Assembly (NCBI RefSeq): GCF_000321225.1
Contig: NW_004450303.1
Coordinates: 1,057,516 to 1,121,515, forward strand
Source: Odobenus rosmarus divergens
Taxonomy: Eukaryota; Chordata; Mammalia; Carnivora; Odobenidae
Length of the DNA stretch: 64,000 nt
Direction of reading: 5' to 3'
Shown here: positions 33,479-45,149 of the stretch, piece after piece
Position numbering within the stretch: the first letter of the stretch is position 1
How the letters are laid out: each line of letters begins with the position of its first letter
Notes under the pieces: model-generated
What the model was told of the DNA's origin: nothing
Databases searched by the model: none
What the model saw: the letters and a program-made list of their open reading frames with translations, nothing else
Position numbers and translations under genes: made by a program

Positions 33479-33961
33479 AGTTGAGTATTTTTAAATAATT
33501 TATTGGAGTCAAATGGAGAAACATGCTGCACTATAAGTAAGAAAAAATAGCTCAGAAAAGAATTTGCAGTTTTTATATATATTTAAGCTATATTATAAAA
33601 TGAATAAAGTTCTGATTACATATTTGTATTTAGTTATTCTCAAGCTACCACTGTTATTGGTTAATTGGACCTGTTAAACTTTTTAAACTACCGAAATAAC
33701 ACATTCCTTGTTATTATAGATAGGTATCTCAAATGAGCATGAATTCTTGGTGATTATGATAGGCAAGATTTTGGCATCTAGTTCGCATCCTGAATATAGA
33801 TGATAGAGGTCAAAAACAAAATAAAGTAAAATTTTAAATTAGAAGTAATTGATGCCTAAGAGAAATAAAGAGATCACAAAAGAAAGAACATAAATAGTTA
33901 ATAACGGTTTTAAAAAGCTCAAACTAAAACTAAAACCATGATATGATTTTTTTTAAGTTTT
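33479..33961. other. No gene or named repeat recognised
   Basis: AT-rich. The first 60 bases may continue the segment similar to 42795-42845 (see findings). Confidence 0.4.
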
Positions 33962-33975
33962 AAAAAGATCATTCT

Positions 33976-34217
33976 TGGGATGCCTGGGTGGCTCAGTTGG
34001 TTAAGCATTTGACTCTTGGTTTCGGTTCAGGTCATGATCTTAGGGTTGTGGGATCGAGCCCTGCATCGGGCTGTGCACTCAGCATGGAGTCTGCTTAAGA
34101 TTCTCTCCCTTTCCCTTTCCCTTTCCCTTTCCCTCCCCCCCCGTTTCTCGCCCCACTCACTCTCTCTCTAAAATAAATAAATAAAATCTTAAACAACATA
34201 AAATACAAAATAAAAAT
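33976..34217 (+). mobile_element. SINEC element with (CCCTTT)n
   Basis: Head GGGATGCCTGGGTGGCTCAG, 'cttggtttcggttcaggtcatgatc', 'gggatcgagccctgcatcggg', then a (CCCTTT)n run with a C8 tract at 34108-34143, and AAATAAATAAATAAAATC tail. The duplication AAAAAGATCATTCT (33962-33975) and AAAAAGATAATTCT (34218-34231) brackets it. Confidence 0.97.
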
Positions 34218-34540
34218 AAAAAGATAATTCTCCATGCTTTCTGGATAAGAGGAATTCTTATATCCTGATGAATTTTTAGACAACAATTCATGCCATGAGC
34301 CATAAAAATATTTTTCTAACAATCTATCCAAGAAAAACAATGTATGCATACATTTATACATGAAGACTTTCATCAGTGTGGGTCCTTCAGGATTAGTTAT
34401 CAACATCATGGGGAATGCTTCAGGAGTTTGTAAACAGTTTCAGAAGAAAGGAAAAGTGAAGCAGATCAAGATTTAAAGCAATTAAACAGTTTTTGAAAGG
34501 GTATTTTCAAAAATTCAGGGAATGTGGCTTGTATTTCTAG

Positions 34541-34692
34541 GGCAATGTTTTGAACTTTAAAGTCCCCATGAATCACCTTGCGATCCTGTTAAAAGCAAAT
34601 TGTGATTCAATAGTTCTGAGAAGGACCTGAGAGTCTGTGTCTTTAACCAGGTCCCAGGTGGTCCTGAGGCTGTGTTCTCACTGCATTTAGTA
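34541..34692 (+). mobile_element. MER5A-like hAT-Charlie MITE
   Basis: 'tgttttgaactttaaagtccccatgaatcacc', 'cctgttaaaagcaaattgtgatt', 'ctgagaaggacctgagagtctgtgtctttaacc' and 'aggtcccaggtggtcctgagg' follow the MER5A order in sense. Non-coding, about 150 bases of a roughly 190-base element. Confidence 0.75.
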
Positions 34693-35868
34693 GCAAGGTC
34701 TAAAGAACATGTATGTGATGGGGGGTGACTGTGAGGCTACCTTTTATGCTACAAGCCTCTTATTTTTAAATTGAAGAATATAATTAATATGTAATTTTTG
34801 GACAGGGAATGTGAGTCAAATACTCTTGTTTAGTGTTAAAATAATACGATCACTGACATATAGTTCATATACTCTTACTGAGCTTTTTACAAGTGTCCCC
34901 TTCAGTGATTTCATAGCAGTTGTGCCTACATAAGATACACCCATGAAGACATCTGCATTTATAAATGAGAAGACATTTGCATAGTTGTGTTAAGTATTTT
35001 GAGTTCACTTTCATTTACATGGGAATCAGTAACTAGGGAAAAATGGCAAGGAAAAGAAGTCACAAAAAATGCAACTCTTTAACATAGTAAAGTGTAATGG
35101 AGAAGTGATCACACAAGGATTACTGGGGAGTGGGGACTAAAGAACTGAGACATTATAATGATTGAAATGTTTTAAAACAAGATCATCTGACCACAAAGAA
35201 ATAGACTGCAAAGTTATACCTGAAAATTAATGTCTTCAGTGTATAGCTGTAGCTCATGTCCTTCAAATCAACCCCAACTCGCAGACACTGTACTGAGTTT
35301 CCATCATTGTATGGAAGCTTCATTTGAAAATTAAAGAGTATAAAACTTAGACATCTGCAGAGATTTTGGAAAGAAGGGAAACCAAAAGCAAAAGTCTTGA
35401 CTAATTTACTTTATCACTTTTAAGAAGATTCTCTCATGAGAATTTATATTAACTATAATATTATTATAACTATAATATTACATCCCTGTGCTCAAGGAAA
35501 GTCATTAGGGATGATTCAAAACTGTACTTACAAATGAATAAATAGAGTCAATTATATTACTAAACCAGTGGCTTAAGTATTAGCAATTTTAATTTGAATT
35601 AACATTGCAGATATCTTTTTTAAAGGTTTATAAGATATCCTTTGTCAGTATTTATAACTTCTTGATTTTTTTATTTAGTTACCAAAGAAGAGTGAAGTTA
35701 GTGTTCTCTCATTGAAAAGCATTTCATTACTAAAATGCTTATTTTAAAACCATTTTGCATAAAAACTGTTATTTAATTCACAGGGAAACATTTACTCTTA
35801 ATTTCACATAAATTGCTATGCGGGCTCATCATGGTGCTATAGATCGTCTATTATATATTGTTCACTTA
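34693..35868. other. No gene or named repeat recognised
   Basis: AT-rich unassigned sequence. A direct doublet of 'taactataatatta' sits at 35450-35482. Confidence 0.5.
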
Positions 35869-35883
35869 ATATGTAGAGGTTGA

Positions 35884-36090
35884 GGGCGCCTGGGTGGCTC
35901 AGTTGGTTAAGCGACTGCCTTCGGCTCAGGTCATGATCCTGGAGTCCCGGGATCGAGTCCTGCATCGGGCTCCCTGCTCAGCAGGGAGTCTGCTTCTCCC
36001 CCTGGCCCTACCCCCTCTCATGTGCTCTCTCTCTCTCATTCTCTCTCTCAAATAAATAAATAAAATCTTTAAAAAATATTTTAAAAAAAG
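35884..36090 (+). mobile_element. SINEC element, young-looking, sense
   Basis: The head is complete (GGGCGCCTGGGTGGCTCAG), with a clean A box TGGCTCAGTTGG at 35895-35906 and B box GGATCGAGTCC at 35950-35960. It has the AAATAAATAAATAAAATC tail and a 13-base duplication ATGTAGAGGTTGA (35871-35883; 36092-36104). It has few differences from the copy at 36688, consistent with the youngest subfamily here. The tRNA-like promoter boxes are part of the SINE; this is not a tRNA gene. Confidence 0.98.
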
Positions 36091-36104
36091 AATGTAGAGG
36101 TTGA

Positions 36105-36670
36105 TATATTTGTGAATTTAATATTCTTGAAAAATAAAGAGCATATGGTCCCACATTCACAGTAACTGAATTCAGATGTACCAAATGCTGACACAAAAGC
36201 TCCTGAGATTACTACATGACCTAGGAATTAAACATAATCACGAAACAATGCCTGCAGACTCATCACAGTTGAATACTTCACCACCAGGCCTCTTGACCTT
36301 TCAAGGAGGCATTGCCAAAAAGAGGCTGAGGCTGCCAACTAACATTTAAATGGACATTCTGAAAAAGGTTTAACCTAATGTTATGAAATTATTTCATTAT
36401 CTGGCACTAAGGAATTGAGTAGTATTTTCCTTTTTTTTTTTTTTCATTTTCAGAGTACTTTATTACCATTAAGAAATTACTGTTCCCTGTTTTTTTGTGT
36501 GTGTGTTAAATAAAAATCATACTCATTTTACATGAAAAATCACTGAGATTAAGAGATTTACTCATTTACCATAACTAAAATGAAATCCTATAAAGGGAAT
36601 TAACCAGGCTACATTTTAATACTGTCTTTGAAATGATAAGTTGCTTGTTTGTGAGGTGTTTTGTTATTCT
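36105..36670. other. No gene or named repeat recognised
   Basis: AT-rich with a T14 run near 36431 and a short GT run near 36497. Confidence 0.5.
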
Positions 36671-36687
36671 AAAGGAAACTCTTCTTG

Positions 36688-36897
36688 GGCGCCTGGGTGG
36701 CTCAGTTGGTTAAGCGACTGCCTTCGGCTCAGGTCATGATCCTGGAGTCCCGGGATCGAGTCCCACATCGGGCTCCCTGCTCAGCGGGGAGTCTGCTTCT
36801 CCCTCTGACCCTCTTCCCTCTTGTGCTCTCTATCTCTCATTCTCTCTCTCTCAAATAAATGAAATCTTAAAAAAAAAAAAACATTTAAAAAAAAAAT
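36688..36897 (+). mobile_element. SINEC element, young-looking, sense
   Basis: Complete head, A and B boxes, 'gctcagcggggagtctgcttc', CT run and AAATAAATGAAATC tail followed by long A runs. The target-site duplication AAAGGAAACTCTTCTTG is perfect over 17 bases (36671-36687 and 36898-36914). Long perfect duplication and near-consensus body both point to a recent insertion. Confidence 0.98.
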
Positions 36898-36914
36898 AAA
36901 GGAAACTCTTCTTG

Positions 36915-38284
36915 TCACTGTCCTAAAGCCATGGTACATAAAATGAGTATGTTTCCTCTTATATGTATTCTCCACTGACAATTGACAAGCATGCTTCTAC
37001 TTATAAAACAAACTTAAGAGGACAGGGCTCTGCAGGTACCATTCACCAGGCACATATGAAATGGAGTGTCATATATCTGAACCATCTAGTCCAAAGCTGG
37101 AACATTTTGAGGAAGGATTTTTTAAAATTATTTCTATCTGTAAGTCAATAAATGTTTGTTATGATTCTGCATACAGAATCATCTATACCTACAATATATA
37201 TTCTATCTTATTTTGATGACCACTACCTAAAGATGCAAACTATTTGCATTAAAATGAAATGTTGGCCAATATTAGCACTATTTATGGAATAGATTTTTTA
37301 AATATATTTTTTATCTTAAAAGAGTATTCAATAATTAGCTTTATTTGTTATGGAATTCTGCCAGATCAGAATATTAACATAACCTGTTAAATCAGAGAAT
37401 TTAGATTATTGAGATATTTTATTATTTGCTCATTTTTTGTTGAATTTTCCATGATAAAATGTAAATAGAATCCTGACCATACCTCTCAAATTTTCATCTT
37501 TTTTTCTTTCAAGTTTCCCTTTGTTCTTATTTAATAAGCTTTCAAAATGAAATAACAAGCTTGAATAAACAAGTGAGCTTATATTTTTAGAAAGTTAATA
37601 TTTAGAGATTTCAAAAAATTGCTTACCTTTGAGATATCTGGAAAAAGTTATTTTAAATTTTTATGTATTTAAACATTTTCTGTTTGATTTTGATTTGATT
37701 TTGCAATGAGTCTTCTCTAGAAAACTAGAACTGTATATCATATGCCATGTCCTCCTACACATAGAGACATTTAAGTTGATTTTAGACATATATGTGTGTG
37801 TATGTATGTATATATGAGATAACAATTAAACTCTTTATCTTTATATAACCCTCAGTTATTAACTGTAAAAGCATGTGGAAATGAGAGTATGTAATTGTTT
37901 GCATCTTTTAGGAAAATACAATCAAGTTGGGAGCGTGACCTTTGATGTCATAATTCAAACAAAATACAAAAGAAAAGAGACTTTTGGGAGAGAGAGATGG
38001 TGGGGGGAGAGGAAGAGGGAGGAAGAGGAGGAGGGGACAGGGCAGGGAAGAGAAATATCACATCTGCCTCAGTCACTGAAATATTTATGAAGCATCATTT
38101 GATCTGATTTGGGAAAGACCACACCTTAGAAAAGAAAGCATGGAAACTCTTCTAGTAGCATTAAAAATCGCGACCATGATCTGGGACTGAATGAGCTCTA
38201 AAGTTTCCTATAATACTAAGTCCCACCCTGTCCTCTATGTCTTCACAAATTTGCACACCCCATGAAGATGAATAGCAGAGTCCT
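36915..38284. other. No gene; purine-rich patch
   Basis: AT-rich and unassigned except for a G/A-rich patch at about 37983-38050 that also produces the glutamate/arginine-rich end of a spurious open frame at 37875-38090. A TG/TA patch lies at 37788-37818. Confidence 0.5.
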
Positions 38285-38425
38285 TTTTTTCAATAAGTCA
38301 ACAAACCTTTCTTAAAATATTATTTTTATATAAAAATACACCAGGCACTCTAAAAAAAAGACAAACACTAAACGTTGTTCTTTCCTTTAAGGAGTTAAGA
38401 ATTTAGTTGACAGCTACAGTGCCAA
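38285..38425 (-). mobile_element. L2 LINE 3' end, antisense
   Basis: 'ttcaataagtcaacaaacctttctt', 'acaccaggcactctaa', 'acaaacactaaacgttgttctttcctttaaggagttaag' follows the antisense L2 terminus where 'tgccaggcactgt' is followed by 'ccctgccctcatggagctta'. Confidence 0.6.
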
Positions 38426-40509
38426 CATACTAAAGCAGTTGGAAGCCAAATTTCAATGCAAATGGTTTCACAGATTCTTATTTCAGAAGGCCTAGGGTCC
38501 TAAACCAGTAGTATCTTCTGAACATTATTACAGCTAAATCTCAATTTGGAAGTTTGGAAAGATAATAAAGAGTGTTAATCTCACTGCTTGTCTATAGGTA
38601 ATATACTAAATTGAGTCTCAGAAAAAGATGCAACATAGCCCATCTAAGATTCAGTAGTAACTAGAAATTTAAGAGTTTCTATAAGTGACATTGTAGAATA
38701 GAATGCATTTGAAACCATGATCCCTACTTCTTTATAATTTTTCTACAGATGTATTTTCTTTTCTGTACCTTTTCTTTTCCCTATGATTTACTGAATCTAA
38801 TTCTTCAATTGGGGAAGCAGCCTATATTAATGGTTAAGTATTGCTAGTAAATGTCACAATATGCACCATTACTAAATTAGCATTTTACAGTGACAATAAT
38901 CTATTGTGAATACAAGATTAAAGAAGTCAATATACCTCATAATACTTGTTTTCCTGTAGTCAGCTGGAGATAGTATGTTCATTCCTATAGTCTTTAAGTG
39001 CCATTATCATAAAAATGCTTTATTTTTGAAATACTTCTGTTACCATGAACAATATTTATAAAATAGGATAGATTTATTTTTGGTTATGGGCCTATATTTC
39101 ATTATTAAAAAAATTGACCTGGGTAGTTTTCTAAATCAAACTCATCATTATAACTTTCTCAGTCTCTGCAAAAGACATTTCCTTAGATTTTAAACATTTC
39201 ATATGATTAGATTATTACATCAACATGCTACTAGATAGAAAGCTATGTTTGCTAGCACCTCTCCTCAGGTTCATTAAATTAATTGAGCATATTGTGGCCT
39301 TTGCGGTGTGATCTTTTGCTTGTAAATGATTCATGTTGCGTCCCCACCACAGTGAACAGCAAACTTTCACCAGAAACAGATGGAGGAATGATCTTGGCCG
39401 TTTGTGGCAACCTCAGGTTCATCCAGAAAAAACTGAAGTTTGTTGAAAATTGACCTCAATATGCTGTTGGCCAGATTTGATTCACCTCAGGTGTGTGGTT
39501 TTACTGAGAAAGTAATCAGCACCAGCAGATGGACCTCTCTGGGTTCACTTTCCTAGGCAATTAAAAATCTGTTGCTAAGACATAGTACTATCAAATATTT
39601 TGATATCTCTATGTGGAAGCTCTTCCCATCAATGTATGACCCTAAAAATAAAGATCTGGTCCCTTTATTCCCTCACCCAAGATTACCTTATTAGGCACAC
39701 TTTTCTATTTTGAAACAGTTCTTTTCTTTTAGGTAAATTCAAACAAAATAAAAACCACATTTTTAAAGTAAACCTTAAGGTAATCAAACATCCTTCACTT
39801 TGTGCCCCATTGCTTTCCTGTAATATGCCTTTTCCCCTACATACTCAGACATTATTCACATTTTTAAAAAGAGTTAACAACTTTTCCATGACTTTTCCAT
39901 ATAGTGCAATAGTCTTGTGCTATGTTAAGTGATGATGTATTACTGTCTGCTTACTTAAATATGGTAGTGCTACCAGTCTGGTGGTGAGGGATATGTTATT
40001 AGTTGTATTTTTAATTTACAGTCATTGACCCACTCACACTTTATTGTCATACTTTCTTATTCTCATGATCACGAACAGAATTTTATGAGACAGATGCCCA
40101 GACCAAGTGGCAAAGTTAAGCAAGGTCCATTTATAGAATAGAATTTATGAAGTCCAATTTATGCCAAGGAGATAACTTGAGTAGGTGGCATAATATGTCA
40201 AATGGGCAATTAATTACATGTGAACATTTTTTTTTCCATGGGAGTTCTCTTCAAGAGCTATGAAACACAAAGTTGTGTCTAAGTCAAAGGATTTAACTTT
40301 GCATATTGTTATTAACAGTCCTACAACTAAGAAGAAAGAGTTTAAGGCATATAAATGAATTCATGTGAATGCAGTGAATGCAAAGGGAAATTATTTGCTC
40401 ATTTTCAGCTAATAATTAGAGTAATTGTTAAAAAAAATAAAATGAGAAAGAATTCTCCTAATCTGATCTATGCTAAAATGCAGTTATTTTTAAAGTTGCC
40501 ATAAACGTT
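38426..40509. other. Unassigned, no gene confirmed
   Basis: I see no repeat landmark. A 56-codon open frame without start codon at 39283-39453 includes a possible 64-base exon between an AG at 39351-39352 and a GT at 39417-39418, but the splice sites are weak. The region 39340-39550 is less AT-rich than average. Confidence 0.4.
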
Positions 40510-40729
40510 AATTCTTTATTCCAGCCACCACTGATTGAGTACTTATAAGGCTTAGCATTAGTCCATATGGTATTTTGGGCAAGCTCCTAAAAAATACACC
40601 TCCATGTGGACATAGTCCTACACTAGGGGGCAGTGCTAGCAAGCAGTGCAAAGGCTGGGCTTAAACCACCATTCTCAGACTGCTACCCTTGTGCACTGAA
40701 CAACCTGTTATAGTGATATAAGATGGTCT

Positions 40730-42520
40730 TGGAACCTATAATACCTAGGAATGGGGACATCAATGGTGAACAAAACAGGGATTGTCTAAGCCCCAAGAAG
40801 AAGTACACATGTGTAAAAAGGCAGACACAAAAGAATTAATTACACAAATAAATATGTAATTATAAAGGGGTGCTATATGCTTTGAAAGAAAATATAATTA
40901 GAGAATATTACTGGAGAAACTTCATTTATATTGAAAGATCAAGATAGTCTTCTATGAGGAAGTGATGTTTTAAGCTTAGATTTGAAGCATGAGTAGTAAT
41001 TAAGCAGTAAAGTGTGGGGAGGAGAATGTTTTAGGAAGAGAGAACAGCCTGCTATGACATTTAGGTGGAAAAAGAGATTTCCCATACTTCGGAAGTGAAA
41101 GTGAGCTTCTGTTCCTGGAGCTTAATGAACAAGCCTGGAGTTTTGTTAAGTAAGATCCAGGTCGTGCAGAATCTTTGAGTTATATGTTCAGAATTTTAAC
41201 TTTTTTATCCTAAATTTAATGGCCAGACCCTGAAGAGTATTAAGGGAGGAAGCAATGTGATCATACATGTGTTAAAATAAAATCACTCTAGCTTTTGTGT
41301 GGAAAATGGCTTGGAGAAGGGAAAAAATACATGAAGGGAGAGAATAAAGGGATTTTGCAATAGTAGGTAGGAGATGATGATGCTTGGTCTAAGCGGTTCC
41401 CATGGGTGATGAATAGATTTTAGAAATGCAATCCATTGACCTTCGAGATGAATTGAGGATATCAAGGTTGATGCCCCAGTGTGAGTTATTAGCAAATGGA
41501 TGAGTAAAGTTACCACTTAGGAGAAAGGGATTTCTGGAAGAGGGACAAACTTGGTTATCAGATGTTCTTTCCAGAGAGATGTTTGAGATTTGCTCAAAAA
41601 TACATAAACTAGGTATGAGTCAACTTACCACCAGAAAGAGTTGAAAGTAGAAGTTAGAGCTTGCCAAGTAGTAATCCAAGAGGACTGAGAAAACTCAGGA
41701 CAAAGTGATACCACAGAGACTGTGAGCATACATGATCTTCATCTCATCAACTATATTGAACGCAGCTGAGGTGTCACATAAACTAAATGCCCATTGGATT
41801 TAATAAATTTATGTCACTGATGACCTTAGCAAGAAAAGTTTTATTAAAGTGGAAATAATGAAGAGAGAATGGGATTTGTAAGCAACTTCTGCTATGAGAA
41901 ATGTGGCTCTAAAGAGATTACTAAAACTAATATAAAAAGGATAACATATCTATATCTGTATAGAATAGGTGATATATATGTGTATATATATATATGCATA
42001 TTTGAAAACATATATGTCTACTGTATATTCGAATATTGACAGGGAGGATAAAATATAGAGAGAGATTTAGTTGCAGGGAATGTTTGAATAATCCATGGGG
42101 AGACATCCCCCAATCTCTGATAAAGGAAGATCCAGAAACTATATGGAAAGTCCAGTTTTTGTCATAAAGAGGTGTGCTTCTTCCATCCTCACAGAAGGAA
42201 GAAAGAAAGAGAGGGTGATAATAAGCAGTGGTTGGTGATAAAGATTCATGAGAGGGATGTTGAGAGATACCTTTGCTGTTGGAATGAAGCAAAGCCATTC
42301 AATGAGAATAAGGGAAGGGAGGTTAGATCAGAAATTTTAGAAGACTGAAAAAAGGTATGAAATGGGTGTTGAAGGGAAGAAGTAGGTAACACTGACAGGC
42401 TATGTAGGGTGGCCCACAGAAGTTGGTGGTTTTTTAATCTGAAGAACAGATGGGTGTGATCACTTAGGTGACCTGGAAGGCTATCAGATTTCAAAGTGTT
42501 GTTTGAATTAGTGTAGCTCT
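40730..42520 (-). mobile_element. Long L2 LINE, antisense, reverse-transcriptase remnant
   Basis: Antisense L2 landmarks run in order: 'atggtgaacaaaacagggatt', 'gaggaagtgatgttttaag', 'gttttaggaagagagaacag', 'aagtaagatccaggtcgtgcagaatctt', 'aatcactctagc', 'gattttgcaatagtaggtagg'. Around 41744-41780 the minus strand reads TSAAFNIVD, a decayed form of the reverse-transcriptase motif A (usual L2 form LSAAFDTVD); the catalytic Asp is Asn here. Stops and indels are scattered, so it is dead. A (TA/TG) patch interrupts at 41960-42005. The upstream border is uncertain; it may start near 40510. Confidence 0.75.
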
Positions 42521-42529
42521 TGTGAGAAC

Positions 42530-42800
42530 AAATCAGTGAAGAATAAGGCAAAGATATTTCAGGAAAAGGAAATATAATGTGAATGTCTGTGAATACAATG
42601 AACCTTTCACTCATTCAAGGAGTTAAAATAATAAATAAGTGGTTAAAGCAAAGTGAGTGACAGGCACCGTGAAACATGAAGTTGGTACATGGGGACTAGA
42701 CATAAAAATAGTAGTGAAAGTGTATAACATAATAAGAAAATAGATCAGAATTGGAAATATAAACACACCTTTAACCCTACTCACCTAAGAACTTTAAAAT
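42530..42800. repeat. Segment paralogous to 31045-31310
   Basis: It aligns with 31045-31310 by shared phrases such as 'cagtgaagaa', 'tatttca-g-aaaggaaat', 'cctgtgaat', 'gtaaagcaa', 'ggcaccgtgaaacat' and 'cacctaagaa'. It may be an upstream part of the L2 family or another old interspersed repeat. No coding content. Confidence 0.5.
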
Positions 42801-44500
42801 AATTTCTGTCATCGAAGGACATCATATTATAGTTAGAAAGCACCGTGATTGAGTCTGAGTAACTCGCTGAGATGACAAGATCCAGCATGTCCCTCTGGGT
42901 ACAGGAGGATAAGATGGAGTGAGAGAGATTATTTGAGATAAGATGACAAAGCTGAGGGACCGAGGCGTTAGACTGATTGCTCTAAGGAACATCAGTACTC
43001 TTGATGGAATTAGCTGTAGTGGGGGTAGCAGTGGCTCCCAGTCTTCATGGGATGCCAGTAACTTCTAGGGTGTTAGTAAAAGGAAGGTGTTGGAGTAACA
43101 TTGCTTCAGAGTGTTTCTCAAAGAAACAGTTAAAAAGGAAGAGGTAATGTATTTGTTTATTCAGTCATTTATAAAATAAAGGGGTTCTGTGGTCTATTAG
43201 TGTCACTGAAAAACTTTCAAACACGGTCATTCACTGAGTTGGAGAGAAAAAGGAAAATCGCTGCGGAGGGAAAAAAATCAAGTTTCTAACAAGATCAGGA
43301 GGCAGGGGATTAGTTTGAAAAGATCTTGTGGCTATAGATACTTTCACAGATGACATTCTTCTTTTGAGAATATTTTCTGGCTCTTTTCCTTTCCATTTAA
43401 GATATTAAAAAGCAGTGGCTAACAAGGAACCAAGTACATTGGCTTTTCATACTTCTAACATAATCCTTTAAAAATAACTAGTAAATATTAAGATGTCAAA
43501 AATAAGTTATTGAGCTATGCTGAATAATTAAGCATGACCACTTTTAATTCTCCTGGCACTAGATAAAATTCTGTATCTGAAAACACATTAGAGATAATCA
43601 ATGTTGAATACAATATTCTGTGCAATACTGTATTAGGTAACCACGGAGAATAAAGTAGTTGAGTCATTGAGAAGACATGTCTGGCAATCAGCACAGAGTC
43701 ATAAAAATCATTTCCTGTGGAACTGTCCTGATGAAAATTTTATGTCCATTTCAAGCCCTACTCCAATGAGCTATCTGCACAAAGTTTGACTTTACTAACA
43801 TTGTATCTTTCATGTAGATTGCAGGATTATTAGTTAGATCTATGCCAGTGCACTTATAACATTATATAAATTTTGAGAAATGCTGTATACATCTTTTTAA
43901 AAAATTACTCTTTCCTCTCTAGTTTTAAATGCGGTAAGCAGATGAAGATTTACTAGATTTTTACATTCTGGATACTTCATTTTAGAGATGCATAGCAAGT
44001 GTGCAACTGTGGTTTATTTATTTTATCTCGGGGTTCTTTTCATTACCCTCATGATAAGCTATTTAAACATAGATAACTCGGTTAATCAAGGTTTACTTCA
44101 TTTTACTGTGTATATTCTAGATAAATAAAAGTAATCTATATTACATTAGGTTCTAATAAAACAAGCAAAGCAAATGGTACTTAAGCTAAAATGCAATTCC
44201 TGTTCTTGGAAATGGTTTTCTTCAAAGTAATCAAAAGTTATTTGTTTCACATCAAGTTTTTATTATTCTACCTAACATATTATTTGTTTATAAATTTATG
44301 AGAAATATAGATATTTATTATATGTACATTATAGAAAGGAAGGATTTTTTTTTTACATTAAACTTTGTAAATCAATTAAGCAGAATCTTCCAGGTTAACA
44401 AGCATCTGTAGAGAGCCCTCTGTAGCTATAAATTCGGAAATGTAAGGCTTAATGGAAATTGTTCACTTTCAGAAATTCCCTAGATCTTTGATTAATGGCA
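42801..44500. other. No gene recognised
   Basis: The left part up to about 43140 may continue the antisense L2. The rest is AT-rich and unassigned. Confidence 0.4.
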
Positions 44501-44576
44501 AACAACACACACACGTATACACACACACATACTCTTCCACCCTCCCTCTCTCTCTGTTACACACACACACACACTT
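44501..44576. repeat. (CA)n and (CT)n simple repeats
   Basis: Two (CA)n tracts are separated by a CCCTCCCTCTCTCTCT pyrimidine run. Confidence 0.9.
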
Positions 44577-44933
44577 CTATACAAATATATAGGGTATAAA
44601 CTAGAAAATATGAGTGATTATTTTTCAGTTACTAAAAACACATACATATACTTGGCCTATTCATACTAATTATTAGACAAAATTTCACTCAGTGAAATCA
44701 GAGGATTTAACAGTACTCATTGTAGTGTAAGGAGCTTTAAGAAATGGAAATTTATGACAAAATCCAGAGATGATGAATGATGAACAGGGAATTCTGAAGC
44801 ATAAAACAAAATGATAAACATATGGCCAAGGAATAACTATTCAAATGGGACTATACTTTTAGAAGTAAAAAGATATTTTCACTCATGTTCATTGCTTTTG
44901 AATTTCTGTCTCAAACAAAAAGCAAGCTACCTT

Positions 44934-45132
44934 GGGATGCCTGGGTGGCTCAGTTGGTTGGGCGACTGCCTTCGGCTCAGGTCATGATCCTGGAGTCCCA
45001 GGATCAAGTCCCGCATTGGGCTCCCTGCTCAGCCGGGAGCCTGCTTCTCCCTCTAACCCTCCTCCCTCTCATGTACTCTCTCTCTCTCTCTCTCATTCTC
45101 ACTCTCTCAAATAAATATAAATCTTAAAAAAA
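44934..45132 (+). mobile_element. SINEC element, young-looking, sense
   Basis: Head GGATGCCTGGGTGGCTCAG, 'ccttcggctcaggtcatgatcc', 'caggatcaagtcccgcattggg', 'gctcagccgggagcctgcttctccctc', long CT run and AAATAAATATAAATC tail. The duplication AAAAGCAAGCTACCTTG (44917-44933) and AAAAGCAGGCTACCTTG (45133-45149) differs at one base. The two open frames across it are SINE translation. Confidence 0.98.
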
Positions 45133-45149
45133 AAAAGCAGGCTACCTTG

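Noticed and set aside
35895..35960. tRNA-like A and B boxes
   Set aside because: They are the internal promoter of the tRNA-derived SINE head. The cloverleaf is not kept, so it is not a tRNA gene. The same holds for the other SINEs.
39283..39453. 56-codon open stretch with a possible 64-base exon at 39353-39416
   Set aside because: The acceptor lacks a polypyrimidine tract and the donor (GTTCAT) is poor. No protein recognised.
44501..44576. Regularly spaced short repeats as a possible CRISPR-like array
   Set aside because: They are CA and CT microsatellites without spacers. No array of any kind is present in the window.
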